The notes beneath the pieces were generated by a model that saw only the letters and a list, made by a program, of their open reading frames with translations, searched no databases and had not been told where the DNA came from. A stretch of 64,000 bases of DNA from Pseudomonas sp. Leaf48 (GTDB taxonomy: Bacteria > Pseudomonadota > Gammaproteobacteria > Pseudomonadales > Pseudomonadaceae), in the NCBI RefSeq assembly GCF_001421885.1, contig NZ_LMLH01000001.1:311151-375150 (forward strand), in the 5' to 3' direction. The translations under genes were made by a program, and so were the position numbers. Positions 20,872 to 30,584 of the stretch are shown in pieces. How positions within the stretch are numbered: position 1 is the first letter of the stretch; every line of letters begins with the position of its first letter.

Positions 20872-20961
20872 TGTGGGAGCGGGCTTGCTCGCGAATGCGA
20901 TGTATCAGAAAACAATGATGTTGACTGACACTGCGCATTCGCGAGCAAGCCCGCTCCCACA
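20872..20961. repeat. REPIN, class 1, between arcB and arcC
   Basis: Intra-operonic inverted REP pair, 90 bp, 37 bp past the arcB stop. It could shape differential mRNA levels of arcB and arcC. Confidence 0.93.
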
Positions 20962-20998
20962 TTTGACCCTTTTACTTCAGTGGGAGCCGAATCAGCCG

Positions 20999-22009
20999 TT
21001 AGAGGTCAGCCAGGGTCGACACCAGAATCGCCTTGATGGTGTGCATGCGGTTTTCCGCTTGCTCGAAGGCGATGCAGGCCGGCGACTCGAACACGTCATC
21101 GGTCACTTCGATGCCGTTTTTCAGGTTCGGGTACTGCTCGGCAATCTGTTTGCCGATCTTGGTGTCGCTGTTGTGGAACGCCGGCAGGCAGTGCATGAAC
21201 TTGGTGCGCGGGTTGCCGGTGGCCTTCATCAGTTCGGCGTTGACCTGATACGGCAGCAGTTGCTGGATGCGCTCGGCCCAGGCTTCGACCGGTTCGCCCA
21301 TGGATACCCAGACGTCGGTGTGAATGAAGTCCACGCCCTTGACCGCGGCTTTCGGGTCTTCGGTGAGGGTGATGCGGGCGCCGCTTTCTTCACCGTACTT
21401 TTTGCAGCGGGCTACCAGGTCGTCCAGCGGCCACAGGGCTTTCGGCGCGCAGATGCGCACGTCCATGCCGAGCTTGGCGCCGATCAGCAGCAGCGAGTTG
21501 CCCATGTTGTTGCGCGCGTCGCCCAGGTACACGTAGCTGATCTCATGGATGGGCTTGTCGGCGTTTTCACGCATGGTCAACACGTCGGCGATCATCTGGG
21601 TCGGGTGGTATTCATCGGTCAGGCCGTTGAACACCGGCACGCCGGCGAACTTGGCCAGCTCCTCGACGATTTCCTGCTTGAAGCCACGGTACTCGATGGC
21701 ATCGTACATGCGCCCCAGCACGCGGGCGGTGTCCTTCATGCTTTCCTTGTGACCGATCTGCGAGGAGTTCGGGTCGATGTAGGTGACGTTGGCGCCCTGG
21801 TCGTAGGCTGCAACTTCGAACGCACAGCGGGTGCGGGTCGAGGTTTTCTCGAAGATCAGCGCGATATTGTTGCCTTTGAGGTGTTGCTGCTCGGTGCCGG
21901 TGTACTTGGCGCGTTTGAGGTCGCGAGACAGGTCGAGCAGGTAGCGCAATTCGCGAGGGGTGTGGTGTTCCAGGCTCAGCAGATTGCGGTTATGAATATT
22001 GAACGCCAT
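20999..22009 (-). CDS. arcB: Ornithine carbamoyltransferase, catabolic
   Basis: Catabolic OTCase of the arginine deiminase pathway, splitting citrulline with phosphate into ornithine and carbamoyl phosphate. It is 336 aa from ATG 22009 ([25 protein letters not shown]). Carbamoyl-phosphate motif STRTR (in [12 protein letters not shown]) and ornithine-site motif HCLPAF are intact. The length and N-terminus match the catabolic dodecameric enzyme rather than the shorter anabolic ArgF. It starts 76 bp after arcA. Confidence 0.96.
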   Translation of the reverse strand: MAFNIHNRNLLSLEHHTPRELRYLLDLSRDLKRAKYTGTEQQHLKGNNIALIFEKTSTRTRCAFEVAAYDQGANVTYIDPNSSQIGHKESMKDTARVLGRMYDAIEYRGFKQEIVEELAKFAGVPVFNGLTDEYHPTQMIADVLTMRENADKPIHEISYVYLGDARNNMGNSLLLIGAKLGMDVRICAPKALWPLDDLVARCKKYGEESGARITLTEDPKAAVKGVDFIHTDVWVSMGEPVEAWAERIQQLLPYQVNAELMKATGNPRTKFMHCLPAFHNSDTKIGKQIAEQYPNLKNGIEVTDDVFESPACIAFEQAENRMHTIKAILVSTLADL

Positions 22010-22085
22010 TTTGCTTCTCCTAAAAAGTATCGGTTGTCCCCCTGGCCGCGCTTGCTTTGGGGCAGCGCGGGCCAAGGTTGTCAGG

Positions 22086-23342
22086 TTAGTAGTCGATCGG
22101 GTCGCGGATGATCGGGCAGGTCATGCAGTGACCGCCGCCACGGCCGCGGCCGAGTTCTCCGGCGCTGATGGTGATCACTTCCACACCTGCCTTGCGCAGC
22201 AGGGTGTTGGTGTAGGTGTTGCGGTCGTAGCCGATGACCACGCCCGGTTCCACCGCCACCACGTTGTTGCCGTCGTCCCATTGCTCGCGTTCGGCGGCGA
22301 AGCTGTTACCGCCGGTTTCAACCACACGCAGCTCCTTGAGGTTGAGTGCCTTGGCCACGGTGTCGAGGAAGTTGGTTTCCTCGCGACGAATGTCGATACC
22401 GCCCGGCTTGCTTTCGTCGGGACGCAGGGTGAAGGCGACGATCTGGTTCACCACTTCCGGGAAAACGGTTACCAGGTCGCGGTCGCAGAAGCTGAAGACG
22501 GTGTCCAGGTGCATTGCCGCGCGGGATTTCGGCAGGCCGGCGACTATCACTTTCTCTACGGCTTTTTTCTGGAACAGATTCACCGCCAGTTGGGCGATGG
22601 CCTGGCGCGAAGAGCGTTCGCCCATTCCGATCAACACCACGCCGTTGCCGATAGGCATCACGTCGCCACCCTCCAGGGTGGAGTTGCCATGATCCTGGTC
22701 CGGGTCGCCGTACCAGATCTCGAAATCGGCTTTGGTGAACTCGGGGTGGAATTTGTAGATGGCGGTGGTCAGCAGGGTTTCCTGACGGCGTGCCGGCCAA
22801 TACATCGGGTTGAGGGTAACGCCACCATAGATCCAGCAGGTGGTATCGCGGGTGAACTGGGTGTTGGGCAGCGGTGGCAGAATGAAGCTGGTGTGGCCGA
22901 GGAAGTTGCGGAACATCTCGATGGCCTTGCCACCGAAGCTGTCCGGCAGATCGTCACCGGAGACGCCGCCGATCAGGAACTCGGCGATATGGCGCGGCTC
23001 CAGGCTGCGCAACCACGAGTTGGTTTCATTGATCAGGCCAAGGCCCACCGAATCCGGGGTGACCTTGCGTTGCAGAATCCAGTCCAGGGCCTCGGGGATG
23101 GCGACGATATCGGTCAGCAGGTTGTGCATTTCCAGCACGTCGATATTGCGTTCACGCATTTTGGTGACGAAGTCAAAGTGGTCGCGCTTGGCTTGTGCCA
23201 CCCACAGCACATCGTCAAACAGCAGTTCGTCGCAGTTGTTCGGGGTCAGCCGCTGATGGGCAAGTCCTGGGGAGCAAACCATGACTTTGCGCAGTTTGCC
23301 GGCTTCGGAATGGACGCCGTACTTAACTTTTTCCGTGGTCAT
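22086..23342 (-). CDS. arcA: Arginine deiminase
   Basis: Hydrolyses arginine to citrulline and ammonia, the first step of the pathway. It is 418 aa. The catalytic cysteine is Cys406 in [17 protein letters not shown] at the extreme C-terminus, the position known in P. aeruginosa ADI. Other family blocks are [23 protein letters not shown] and [12 protein letters not shown]. It follows arcD by 33 bp. Codon use matches its neighbours. Confidence 0.97.
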   Translation of the reverse strand: MTTEKVKYGVHSEAGKLRKVMVCSPGLAHQRLTPNNCDELLFDDVLWVAQAKRDHFDFVTKMRERNIDVLEMHNLLTDIVAIPEALDWILQRKVTPDSVGLGLINETNSWLRSLEPRHIAEFLIGGVSGDDLPDSFGGKAIEMFRNFLGHTSFILPPLPNTQFTRDTTCWIYGGVTLNPMYWPARRQETLLTTAIYKFHPEFTKADFEIWYGDPDQDHGNSTLEGGDVMPIGNGVVLIGMGERSSRQAIAQLAVNLFQKKAVEKVIVAGLPKSRAAMHLDTVFSFCDRDLVTVFPEVVNQIVAFTLRPDESKPGGIDIRREETNFLDTVAKALNLKELRVVETGGNSFAAEREQWDDGNNVVAVEPGVVIGYDRNTYTNTLLRKAGVEVITISAGELGRGRGGGHCMTCPIIRDPIDY

Positions 23343-23375
23343 TTCAGTGATCCTCCAGATGACAAAACAGTTGCA

Positions 23376-24803
23376 TTACAGGGTCAGGAAGCCGTCATAG
23401 AGTCCGTAGGCCGCCACCAAGGCGCCCACGACGACTGCGGCGAACATAAGCTTCTCGACGTTGGTGAAAACCGGTTTGTTGAGTTCCAGCTTGGCCTTGG
23501 CGAACAGGATCACGCCGGGGGCATAGAGCAAGGCGGAGAGCAGCAAGTACTTGATACCGCCGGCATACAGCAGCCAGACCGCATAGATCAGGGCTACGGC
23601 GCCAATGATCAGGTCCTTGCGCCGCTGGCCCGCGGCGCCTTCATAGGTTTCGCCACGCACTGCCAGCAGCAGGGCATAGGCCGCAGACCACAGGTAAGGC
23701 ACCAGAATCATCGAGGTGGCGAGGTAGATCAGCGACAGGTAGGTACTGGCGGAGAACAGGGTGATGACCAAAAACACCTGGACCATGGCATTGGTCAGCC
23801 ACAGGGCGTTGACCGGTACGTGGTTGGCGTTTTCCTTGCGCAGGAACTCCGGCATGGTGTGGTCCTTGGCTGCGGCGAACATGATCTCCGCGCACAGCAG
23901 TACCCAGGACAACAGTGCACCCAGCAGCGAGATGATCAGGCCGACGCTGATCAGTATCGCGCCCCAGGGACCGACGATATGTTCCAGCACGGCGGCCATG
24001 GACGGGTTCTGCAGTTTGGCCAGTTCCGGCTGAGTCATGATGCCCAGCGACAGCACGTTCACCAGCACCAGAAACAGCAGCACGGTAACGAAGCCTATTA
24101 CCGTGGCTTTACCCACGTCGCTGCGTTTTTCCGCGCGGGCGGAAAAGATGCTTGCGCCTTCAATGCCGATGAACACCCACACGGTGACCAGCATCATCTT
24201 GCGCACCTGATCCATCACGCTGCCCAGGTCCGGGTTTTTCAAGCCCCAGATGTCAGCAGTGAAGATATCCAGCTTGAACGCGAACAGGGCAATCAGCATG
24301 AACAACAGCAGCGGTACGATCTTGGCGACGGTGGTCACCAGGTTGATGAACGCCGCTTCCTTGATCCCCCGCAGCACGAGGAAGTGCACGGCCCAGAGCA
24401 ACACCGACGCACCAATCACAGCTGCTACGGTGTTGCCTTCGCCGAAAATCGGGAAGAAATAACCCAGGGTGCTGAACAGCAGCACGAAGTAGCCCACGTT
24501 GCCCAGCCAGGCACTGATCCAGTATCCCCAGGCGGACGAGAAACCCATGTAGTCGCCGAAGCCGGCCTTGGCGTAGGCGTAGACCCCGCCGTCCAGATCA
24601 GGTTTGCGGTTGGCCAGCGTCTGAAAGACAAACGCGAGAGTCAGCATGCCGACGGCGGTGATCGCCCAGCCAATCAAAATCGCGCCGACATCAGCACTGG
24701 CGGCCATGTTCTGTGGCAGAGAAAAGATCCCGCCACCAATCATCGAACCAACGACCAGCGCCACCAACGCGCCGAGTTTCAGTTTTCCGGGAGCTTCCGA
24801 CAT
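23376..24803 (-). CDS. arcD: Arginine/ornithine antiporter ArcD
   Basis: Basic amino acid antiporter of the APC family, exchanging arginine for ornithine without ATP cost. It is 475 aa from ATG 24803 (MSEAPGKLKLGALVALVVGSMIGGGIF). It has about 12-13 hydrophobic helices; the first contains the substrate-binding GSMIGGGIFSLPQN loop. First gene of arcDABC. A second, nearly collinear copy lies divergently at 25237. An ANR-type box is located 61 bp upstream. Confidence 0.95.
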   Translation of the reverse strand: MSEAPGKLKLGALVALVVGSMIGGGIFSLPQNMAASADVGAILIGWAITAVGMLTLAFVFQTLANRKPDLDGGVYAYAKAGFGDYMGFSSAWGYWISAWLGNVGYFVLLFSTLGYFFPIFGEGNTVAAVIGASVLLWAVHFLVLRGIKEAAFINLVTTVAKIVPLLLFMLIALFAFKLDIFTADIWGLKNPDLGSVMDQVRKMMLVTVWVFIGIEGASIFSARAEKRSDVGKATVIGFVTVLLFLVLVNVLSLGIMTQPELAKLQNPSMAAVLEHIVGPWGAILISVGLIISLLGALLSWVLLCAEIMFAAAKDHTMPEFLRKENANHVPVNALWLTNAMVQVFLVITLFSASTYLSLIYLATSMILVPYLWSAAYALLLAVRGETYEGAAGQRRKDLIIGAVALIYAVWLLYAGGIKYLLLSALLYAPGVILFAKAKLELNKPVFTNVEKLMFAAVVVGALVAAYGLYDGFLTL

Positions 24804-25236
24804 TGCATGACTCCATGCGGGAGAAAAGAGGCAGCAGACTAGGTCTGTTAGCCATTCAAACAACTGATTCAGATCAGTGCTTGTTCACATTCCGTTGCTA
24901 ACTCCGAGACGTTGCCACGCGCTGGAGCGACTCGCTGAAATGCCTGTTCCAGAGGCCTCTGTAGTGTTTGATAAACTTTTTATAGTTACCGCGATTAATG
25001 AAGCTAGTTCTTTTTGGTTAATCCGCAAATTTTCCCGGATCTCTAGTACAAATTCGGCATGCCTGCAGAAAATGTTTGAAGAAAAAATTATAAGAGTGTT
25101 TTTTATGAGATTGTTTTTATATAAAGAGCTTTGGTTGGCGTTATTCGATAAAGGTTATTACGCTTTCCTACATAGTTAACGCCCGTTATATGACGATTTT
25201 GCGGCGCCTTGCCGCTCCCCGGGATCTGGAGACCGC
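24804..25236. other. Intergenic region between the two divergent arcD copies (433 bp)
   Basis: No supported gene. It holds the ANR-type box near arcD and a markedly AT-rich core (about 24955-25190) that contrasts with the GC-rich surroundings. A 100-codon frame here (24877-25179) has unusual composition and no family features. The second copy has a Shine-Dalgarno (CTGGAGA) before its ATG. Divergent promoters are expected. Confidence 0.6.
24864..24877. promoter_or_regulatory. Candidate ANR (FNR-type) box of the arc operon
   Basis: CTGATTCAGATCAG is a dyad matching the relaxed ANR consensus TTGAT-N4-ATCAA in its TGAT-N4-ATCA core. Oxygen-responsive ANR control of arcDABC is established in P. 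aeruginosa. A weak -10-like TAGTCT lies at the right distance toward arcD. Confidence 0.65.
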
Positions 25237-26664
25237 ATGTCGCAACCGACGCAAAAACTTCGCCTGAACGCATTGATCGCGCTGGTAGTGGGGTCGATGA
25301 TTGGCGGCGGGATCTTTTCTCTGCCACAGAACATGGCGGCCCGCGCCGATGCCGGTGCGATCCTGATCGGCTGGGCGATCACAGCCGTTGGCATGCTGAC
25401 CCTGGCCTTCGTGTTCCAGACCCTGGCCAATCGCAAGCCCGAACTGGACTCCGGGGTGTATGCCTACGCCAAGGCCGGGTTCGGCGACTACCTGGGGTTT
25501 TCCTCGGCCTGGGGCTACTGGATCAGCGCCTGGCTGGGTAACGTGGGCTACTTCGTGCTGCTGTTCAGCACCCTCGGTTATTTTTTTCCGGTGTTTGGCG
25601 AAGGCAACACACCAATCGCCATCGCCTGCGCTTCGTTATTGCTGTGGACCGTGCATTTTGTGGTGATGCGCGGAATCAAGGAGGCGACGTTCATCAATCA
25701 AGTGACCACGGTGGCCAAGATCGTGCCGCTGATCATGTTCATCGTCATTGCCGCCGTGGCGTTCAAGGCGGACATTTTTACCCGGGACATTTGGGGCCAC
25801 AGCAATCCGGAGTTTGGCAGCGTGATGGACCAGGTGCGGCACATGATGCTGGTCACCGTGTTTGTATTCATCGGGATCGAAGGCGCCAGCGTCTATTCAG
25901 CCCGGGCAGAGAAACGTTCGGACGTGGGGCGGGCGACGGTCATCGGATTTATCGGAGTACTGGCGCTGCTGGTGCTGGTGAACGTGCTGTCACTGGGGAT
26001 CATGAGCCAGCCGGAGCTGGCGAAGCTGCAAAACCCGTCGCTGGCCGCCGTGCTGGAGCATATCGTCGGCCCGTGGGGTGCACTGCTGATCAGTGTCGGT
26101 CTGGCGATTTCACTGTTGGGTGCCCTGTTGTCCTGGGCGCTGCTGTGCGCCGAAATTCTCTTCGCCACGGCGAAAGACAAGACCATGCCGGCGTTCCTGA
26201 CCCGGGAAAACGCCAACCATGTACCGGTCAATGCATTGTGGCTGACCAATGGGATGATCCAGCTGTTCCTGCTGATTACGCTGTTTTCCGCCGGTACCTA
26301 CACCAGCCTGATCTACCTGGCATCTTCGATGATTCTGGTGCCGTATCTGTGGTCGGCGGCCTACGCGTTTTTGCTCAGCGGGCGCGGTGAAACCTACGAA
26401 CAGGCTGCGGTCGAGCGCAGCAAGGACCTGGTGATTTCCGCCATCGCCCTGGCCTACGCCGTGTGGTTGCTGTATGCCGGCGGATTGAAGTATCTGCTGC
26501 TCTCGGCGTTGCTGTATGCCCCCGGGGTGATCCTGTTTGCCAAGGCTCGACACGAGCAGGGCAAGCCCCTGTTCACCCTCGTGGAGAAAGGCATATTTAC
26601 CTGTGTGATCAGCGGCGCGGGCCTGGCGGCCTACGGCTTATATAGCGGCTTGTTGAGTTTATGA
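25237..26664 (+). CDS. arcD: Second arginine/ornithine antiporter, ArcD paralogue
   Basis: APC-family antiporter of 475 aa, exactly the length of the divergent arcD copy and similar along its whole length (by eye about four of five residues identical, without gaps). It keeps GSMIGGGIFSLPQNMAA, YWISAWLGNVGYFVLLFST and PYLWSAAYA. The start MSQPTQKLRLNALIALVVG has a good Shine-Dalgarno. It is transcribed alone and ends at a terminator, so it would be controlled separately from arcDABC. A basic amino acid/polyamine exchange role is probable; the exact substrate pair is unknown. Confidence 0.88.
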   Translation: MSQPTQKLRLNALIALVVGSMIGGGIFSLPQNMAARADAGAILIGWAITAVGMLTLAFVFQTLANRKPELDSGVYAYAKAGFGDYLGFSSAWGYWISAWLGNVGYFVLLFSTLGYFFPVFGEGNTPIAIACASLLLWTVHFVVMRGIKEATFINQVTTVAKIVPLIMFIVIAAVAFKADIFTRDIWGHSNPEFGSVMDQVRHMMLVTVFVFIGIEGASVYSARAEKRSDVGRATVIGFIGVLALLVLVNVLSLGIMSQPELAKLQNPSLAAVLEHIVGPWGALLISVGLAISLLGALLSWALLCAEILFATAKDKTMPAFLTRENANHVPVNALWLTNGMIQLFLLITLFSAGTYTSLIYLASSMILVPYLWSAAYAFLLSGRGETYEQAAVERSKDLVISAIALAYAVWLLYAGGLKYLLLSALLYAPGVILFAKARHEQGKPLFTLVEKGIFTCVISGAGLAAYGLYSGLLSL

Positions 26665-26683
26665 GGTTGCGGCTGGCCTGCCA

Positions 26684-26714
26684 GCCGGCCCGGGATAGGC
26701 CGGCGGTTTTTTTC
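26684..26714 (+). terminator. Terminator of the second arcD copy
   Basis: GCCGGCC, 7-nt loop, GGCCGGC, then GGTTTTTTT, 20 bp past the stop. Confidence 0.88.
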
Positions 26715-26721
26715 GTTGAAG

Positions 26722-26925
26722 GTCGGACCGCCGCATTGCCCCGTTGGACTACGCAGTAGTCCCGGATTACTGTTATGGGGCCGCTTCGCGACCCAACGGG
26801 GCGATGCGGCGTTCCGACAAGCCCCCTCGCCACACAAGCCAGCTCCCACATGTGCCTCGTTAATGCGATTGATGAACGACGCTAATTGCTGTGGGGGCTG
26901 GCTCGCTCGCGATGGATTCAGGTGC
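26722..26925. repeat. Composite inverted-repeat region
   Basis: An imperfect 26-bp inverted repeat, GTCGGACCGCCGCATTG... at 26722-26747 with its partner at 26793-26818 (about two mismatches). It is followed by REP fragments: CAAGCCCCCTCGCCACA, AGCCAGCTCCCACA and the opposing TGTGGGGGCTGGCTCG. It fills the gap between the convergent arcD copy and chemoreceptor gene. The block GCTTCGCGACCCAACGGGG is shared with the MITE interior at 62338-62536. Confidence 0.75.
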
Positions 26926-26980
26926 GAGCGTTCATTGTCGGAGCGCCCCCCGGAGCAAGCTTGCTCCTGGCAAGCAGCCG

Positions 26981-29119
26981 TTAAACCCGGAACTGATCCA
27001 TCAGTTTCATCTGGTGCGTGGTCAAGGCGTTTAGCTGGCCGCTGATCTGCGCCGATTCGGTGGCCTGGCCGGTCAGGGTTTCGGTGACGGTGCGGATCGC
27101 CGAGACGTTGCGGTTGACCTCTTCGGCCACGGCGCTTTGCTGTTCAGCGGCACTGGCGATCTGCAGGTTCATGTCGCTGATCACAGTAACGGCGTCACTG
27201 ATTTTGCCCAGAGCCTGAACCGCCTGCTGGATCTGTCCGGCATTGCTGTGGGCCTGGCTCTGGCTCGAATGCATGGTAGCGACGACACCGCGGGTGCCGC
27301 TCTGGATGCGTTCGATCACCAGCCGAATTTCTTCGACCGAATCCTGGGTACGCTTGGCGAGGTTACGCACTTCGTCGGCGACCACCGCAAAACCGCGACC
27401 GCTTTCACCGGCGCGGGCAGCTTCGATCGCCGCGTTGAGTGCCAGCAGATTGGTTTGTTCGGCGATGCTGCGAATCACTTCCAGGACCGAGCCGATCTGT
27501 TCGCTGTTGACCGCCAGCGCTTCGACCTCCGTCACCGCCTTGCTGACTTCGTTGGCCAGTTGATTGATGTCATGGGTGCTGCGCTCGATGATCGACATGC
27601 CGTCGCGCGCCGACTGATCGGCACCCCTGGCGGCATTGGCGGCGTTCGATGCACTGTTGGCAACATCATGGGCCGTGGCGCTCATTTCGTTGGACGCGGT
27701 GGCCACCTGGTCGATTTCGCGGAACTGTACCTGCATGCCTTCGCTGGTCTTGCGGGCGATTTCCGAAGATTGGTCGGCTGTGCCGCGGGCGTCGGTGATG
27801 CTCTGCTTGATCTGCGCGATGGTCGGTTGCAGCTTGTCGAGGAAGCGGTTGAACCAACTGACCAGTTCGCCCAGTTCGTCTTTCTTGCTGTAGTGCAGGC
27901 GCTGGGTCAGGTCGCCGTCGCCGCTGGCAATCGCCTTGAGCATTTGCGCCACGCTATCAATTGGCCGGGTGACGCCGGACGCGGTGAGCCAGATCAGCAG
28001 CAGGCCGACCAGACCGGCAGTGATCGCCACCGTCAACGCTTTGATCGTTCCGCTTTGCTGAGCGTCATCGAGCAGCGCTTGCAGCTTCTGCGAGTCGGCC
28101 AGCAGCATCTGCTTGGGCAGGTCGATCACCACGGCCCAGGGTTTGGCGTCAGGAATCGGGCTGACCGGGTATACCGCGCGGATCAGGTCTTCCTGATGCA
28201 GAATCTTCGGCGTACCGTGACCGAGTGATTGCAGAATGTCCTGCCCTTGAGCACCGAGGGTATCGCCGATGCTCTTGCCTACTTTCCCGGCGTCGACGCT
28301 GTAGGCAGCCAAAACGCCAGTGCCGGAGACGATGAGCATGTGCCCCGCGCCGTTGAACAGTTCCCGCTGAGAATTGACGACAGCTGCTTGCAGGACATCG
28401 AGGGCGATGTCGATGCCGACCACACCGATCGCCTTGCCATCCACCAGCAGCGGCACGGAAATGCTGGTCATCAACACTTCCTTGTCACCAACGGTATCGG
28501 CATAAGGGTCGAGCAGGCAGGTTCGTTTGCTGTCCCGCGGGCAGGTGTACCAGACGTTGTACGGTGTACCGCTGAGATTCAGGGTGGTTTTGGTCAGGTC
28601 CTCCTCGACCATGATTGTGTTCAGCGCGTTCCCCCCGGCACGGCTCCAGTAAGTGGCGAAACGACCCGCCTCGTTGGATTGACGGGCTGCGTCGTCGACG
28701 AATTCACTGTCCTTGCCGTCCAGGCCATTGGGTTCGAACGCCAGCCAGATCCCCAGCACTTTGCCGTTGCGCTCGAAAGCGCTTTTGAGGCTCTGGTTCA
28801 ACTCTTCACGCAGGGCGCCGGGCTCAAGGGCGCGCTTGGTGGCCAGAGCGCGCAGGTCCTGGATCTGATCGGCCAGTGCGGTCACCACGGTCAGGGTTTC
28901 ACCAAAGGCTTTCTGCACCCGCACCGCTTGTCCGGCAGCCTTGGCCTGGAGCAGATCCTGCACGCTGGCGGTGAGCATTGTGCTGCTGGAATCACTGACC
29001 AGTTTGTCGTTCTGATCGGTCTGGTAGATGTTCATGCCCACTATCAATGCGACTACACCCAGCAGGCACAGACCGGACAGCAAGACGATTTTCAGGCGGA
29101 TGGACAGTGAGTCGAACAT
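26981..29119 (-). CDS. Methyl-accepting chemotaxis protein with dCACHE sensor
   Basis: Transmembrane chemoreceptor of 712 aa from ATG 29119 ([19 protein letters not shown]). Order: TM1 (about 9-30), large periplasmic double-CACHE domain (about 35-355), TM2 (about 360-382), HAMP, and a cytoplasmic signalling domain with the conserved hairpin tip [19 protein letters not shown] (about residues 554-572). The ligand region reads [15 protein letters not shown]...DPYADTVG; the Arg that precedes WY in canonical amino-acid CACHE sensors is not present, so the ligand is uncertain. No CheR-tethering C-terminal pentapeptide is seen. Monocistronic. Confidence 0.9.
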   Translation of the reverse strand: MFDSLSIRLKIVLLSGLCLLGVVALIVGMNIYQTDQNDKLVSDSSSTMLTASVQDLLQAKAAGQAVRVQKAFGETLTVVTALADQIQDLRALATKRALEPGALREELNQSLKSAFERNGKVLGIWLAFEPNGLDGKDSEFVDDAARQSNEAGRFATYWSRAGGNALNTIMVEEDLTKTTLNLSGTPYNVWYTCPRDSKRTCLLDPYADTVGDKEVLMTSISVPLLVDGKAIGVVGIDIALDVLQAAVVNSQRELFNGAGHMLIVSGTGVLAAYSVDAGKVGKSIGDTLGAQGQDILQSLGHGTPKILHQEDLIRAVYPVSPIPDAKPWAVVIDLPKQMLLADSQKLQALLDDAQQSGTIKALTVAITAGLVGLLLIWLTASGVTRPIDSVAQMLKAIASGDGDLTQRLHYSKKDELGELVSWFNRFLDKLQPTIAQIKQSITDARGTADQSSEIARKTSEGMQVQFREIDQVATASNEMSATAHDVANSASNAANAARGADQSARDGMSIIERSTHDINQLANEVSKAVTEVEALAVNSEQIGSVLEVIRSIAEQTNLLALNAAIEAARAGESGRGFAVVADEVRNLAKRTQDSVEEIRLVIERIQSGTRGVVATMHSSQSQAHSNAGQIQQAVQALGKISDAVTVISDMNLQIASAAEQQSAVAEEVNRNVSAIRTVTETLTGQATESAQISGQLNALTTHQMKLMDQFRV

Positions 29120-29321
29120 AGGGCGAACTCGCGAATGAATGAAGGGTTGGCCGTGAGCCGTTGCGGCTCCACACGCTAAATCCATTTAGCGCCATTCAAT
29201 GCTCATCGGCTTGACAGTGAGGTTGCATGAGTCGCGTCCCGATGAACGGTAACAGTTGATCGTTTGCGCGGAAAAATGTGCCGAAATGAGGATAGAAAAC
29301 GAGTAAAAATCGCGGTGGGGT

Positions 29322-29711
29322 TCAGGAGGGTTGCGGCAGCGATTCCGGACGTGACCAGATCCACAGATTGCCCAGGCTCATGCCGGCGATGGCCAAGTAA
29401 ACCGGCCAGCCGTGATCGAGCATCACCAACATCACCGTGGCGCACAGCAGCATGCTGACCGTGGCGCTGATCTTTGCCCGGCGCGTGATGATCTTGCCGT
29501 TGCGCCAGTTAATGAGGATGGGGCCGAACAGACGATGGTTTTCCAGCCAGGCGCTCAGGCGCGGCGAACTTCGGGTAGCGGCCCAGGCGGCCAGCAGGAT
29601 GAACTCGGTGGTCGGCAGGCCGGGAATGACGATGGCGATCAAGCCGATGCCGAGGCTGACGTAAGCCAGCAAACCGAAGAGCAGGCGGGTGAGTTTTGAG
29701 GTGGCGGGCAT
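29322..29711 (-). CDS. DUF454 (YbaN-like) inner-membrane protein
   Basis: A 129-aa membrane protein starting at ATG 29711 (MPATSKLTRLLFGLLAYVSLGIGL). It shows the DUF454 pattern: an N-terminal hydrophobic pair around GIVIPGLPTTEFILLAAWAATRSSPR-like sequence, then RLFGPILINWRNGKIITRRAKI, and two C-terminal membrane segments. The E. coli relative is YbaN, of unclear function. In other bacteria such genes often sit near haem/iron genes, and here it is upstream of the MCP and next to the haem oxygenase. A longer frame through the REPIN is spurious. Confidence 0.8.
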   Translation of the reverse strand: MPATSKLTRLLFGLLAYVSLGIGLIAIVIPGLPTTEFILLAAWAATRSSPRLSAWLENHRLFGPILINWRNGKIITRRAKISATVSMLLCATVMLVMLDHGWPVYLAIAGMSLGNLWIWSRPESLPQPS

Positions 29712-29763
29712 GGGCTCAGAGGAGTCGGGCTTGATCGGAATGCTACAGACTTGAACCAGCCCC

Positions 29764-29853
29764 TGTGGGAGCGGGCTTGCGCGCGAAAGCGGTGTATCAG
29801 TCAACATCTTCACTGGCTGACACGCCGCTTTCGCGAGCAAGCCCGCTCCCACA
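29764..29853. repeat. REPIN, class 1
   Basis: TGTGGGAGCGGGCTTGCGCG with its inverted partner, 90 bp, between the DUF454 gene and hemO, 16 bp past the hemO stop. Confidence 0.93.
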
Positions 29854-29869
29854 AGGGGAAGGTGTCGGG

Positions 29870-30472
29870 TCAGGCGGCTTCGGTGGTGTACGCCTGCTCG
29901 AGCAACACGGTAAAGCGGTTGAACGCGTCGATCGCACCTTGTTCCACTTCAGCTTCTTCCTCGGCGCTGAACTGGAGGCCATCAAGGGTCTTGATAAAGC
30001 GCTTCCAGCCTTCAGCACGACCGCCGGCCGGTTCGCCGAGGTGTCGGGCGCCGAAGGTGTCGCTCAGGCCAAGGCTCACGGCACGCTTGATCAGGAACGC
30101 GGCGCCCAGCTTCGAGCCCTCCGATACAAAGATCCAGCCCAGTGCCCGGGCTCTGCTCGGGTTGTGCAATGCACCGGCGACGGGGTCCGGCACTTCGGTT
30201 TCCAGGTCCGCGAGGTCAGCCTTGGCCTCATCGGCGCGGCAACGGGCCGGCAGGTCCGGGACTATCGCGGTGAGTTCAGCATCGTTGTACAGCGACACCA
30301 GCTCCGACTGGAACAGATACTGCGCCACCACGAAGCGGGCGAAGTTGGCCTGGGTTTCGAACGGCGAGTGGGCTTTGACCAGGGCGTCGAGTTTGCTGTG
30401 CGGTTCGTGGGTGATCTGGTTCAAACGTAGCGAACGCAGGTTGGAGCGTTGAGCGGTGTCCTGGGTGGTCAT
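29870..30472 (-). CDS. hemO: Biliverdin-producing haem oxygenase
   Basis: Opens the haem ring to biliverdin, CO and Fe(II), releasing iron from imported haem. It is 200 aa and closely resembles P. aeruginosa HemO/PigA in the segments LRSLRLNQITHEPHSKL (with the likely proximal His), FARFVVAQYLFQSEL and ALGWIFVSEGSKLGAAFL. The distal-helix glycines are present. It lies downstream of the haem receptor on the same strand (112-bp gap), so it is probably part of the same iron-regulated unit. Confidence 0.92.
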   Translation of the reverse strand: MTTQDTAQRSNLRSLRLNQITHEPHSKLDALVKAHSPFETQANFARFVVAQYLFQSELVSLYNDAELTAIVPDLPARCRADEAKADLADLETEVPDPVAGALHNPSRARALGWIFVSEGSKLGAAFLIKRAVSLGLSDTFGARHLGEPAGGRAEGWKRFIKTLDGLQFSAEEEAEVEQGAIDAFNRFTVLLEQAYTTEAA

Positions 30473-30584
30473 GGCAAATCCTTGGGAAAGAAGAGGCGCT
30501 TGGTAACGAGACGAATAAGCTGGCGCCTGACAGTAAAAAATCCCCGGCGGGCGGTTTCCTCAACCGCCGCCGGGCGCGACCGGA

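Noticed and set aside
21999-24842. 947-codon open frame on the plus strand across arcA and arcD
   Set aside because: It is antisense to two unmistakable genes on the minus strand. The His/Gln-rich composition without domains is the usual mirror of GC-rich codon use.
24877-25179. 100-codon plus-strand frame between the arcD copies
   Set aside because: AT-rich, no family features and odd composition; it sits in a divergent promoter region.
24904-25236. A second ANR box serving the divergent arcD copy
   Set aside because: TTTGATAAACTTTTTA near 24968 has only one half-site; no full TTGAT-N4-ATCAA dyad was found on that side.
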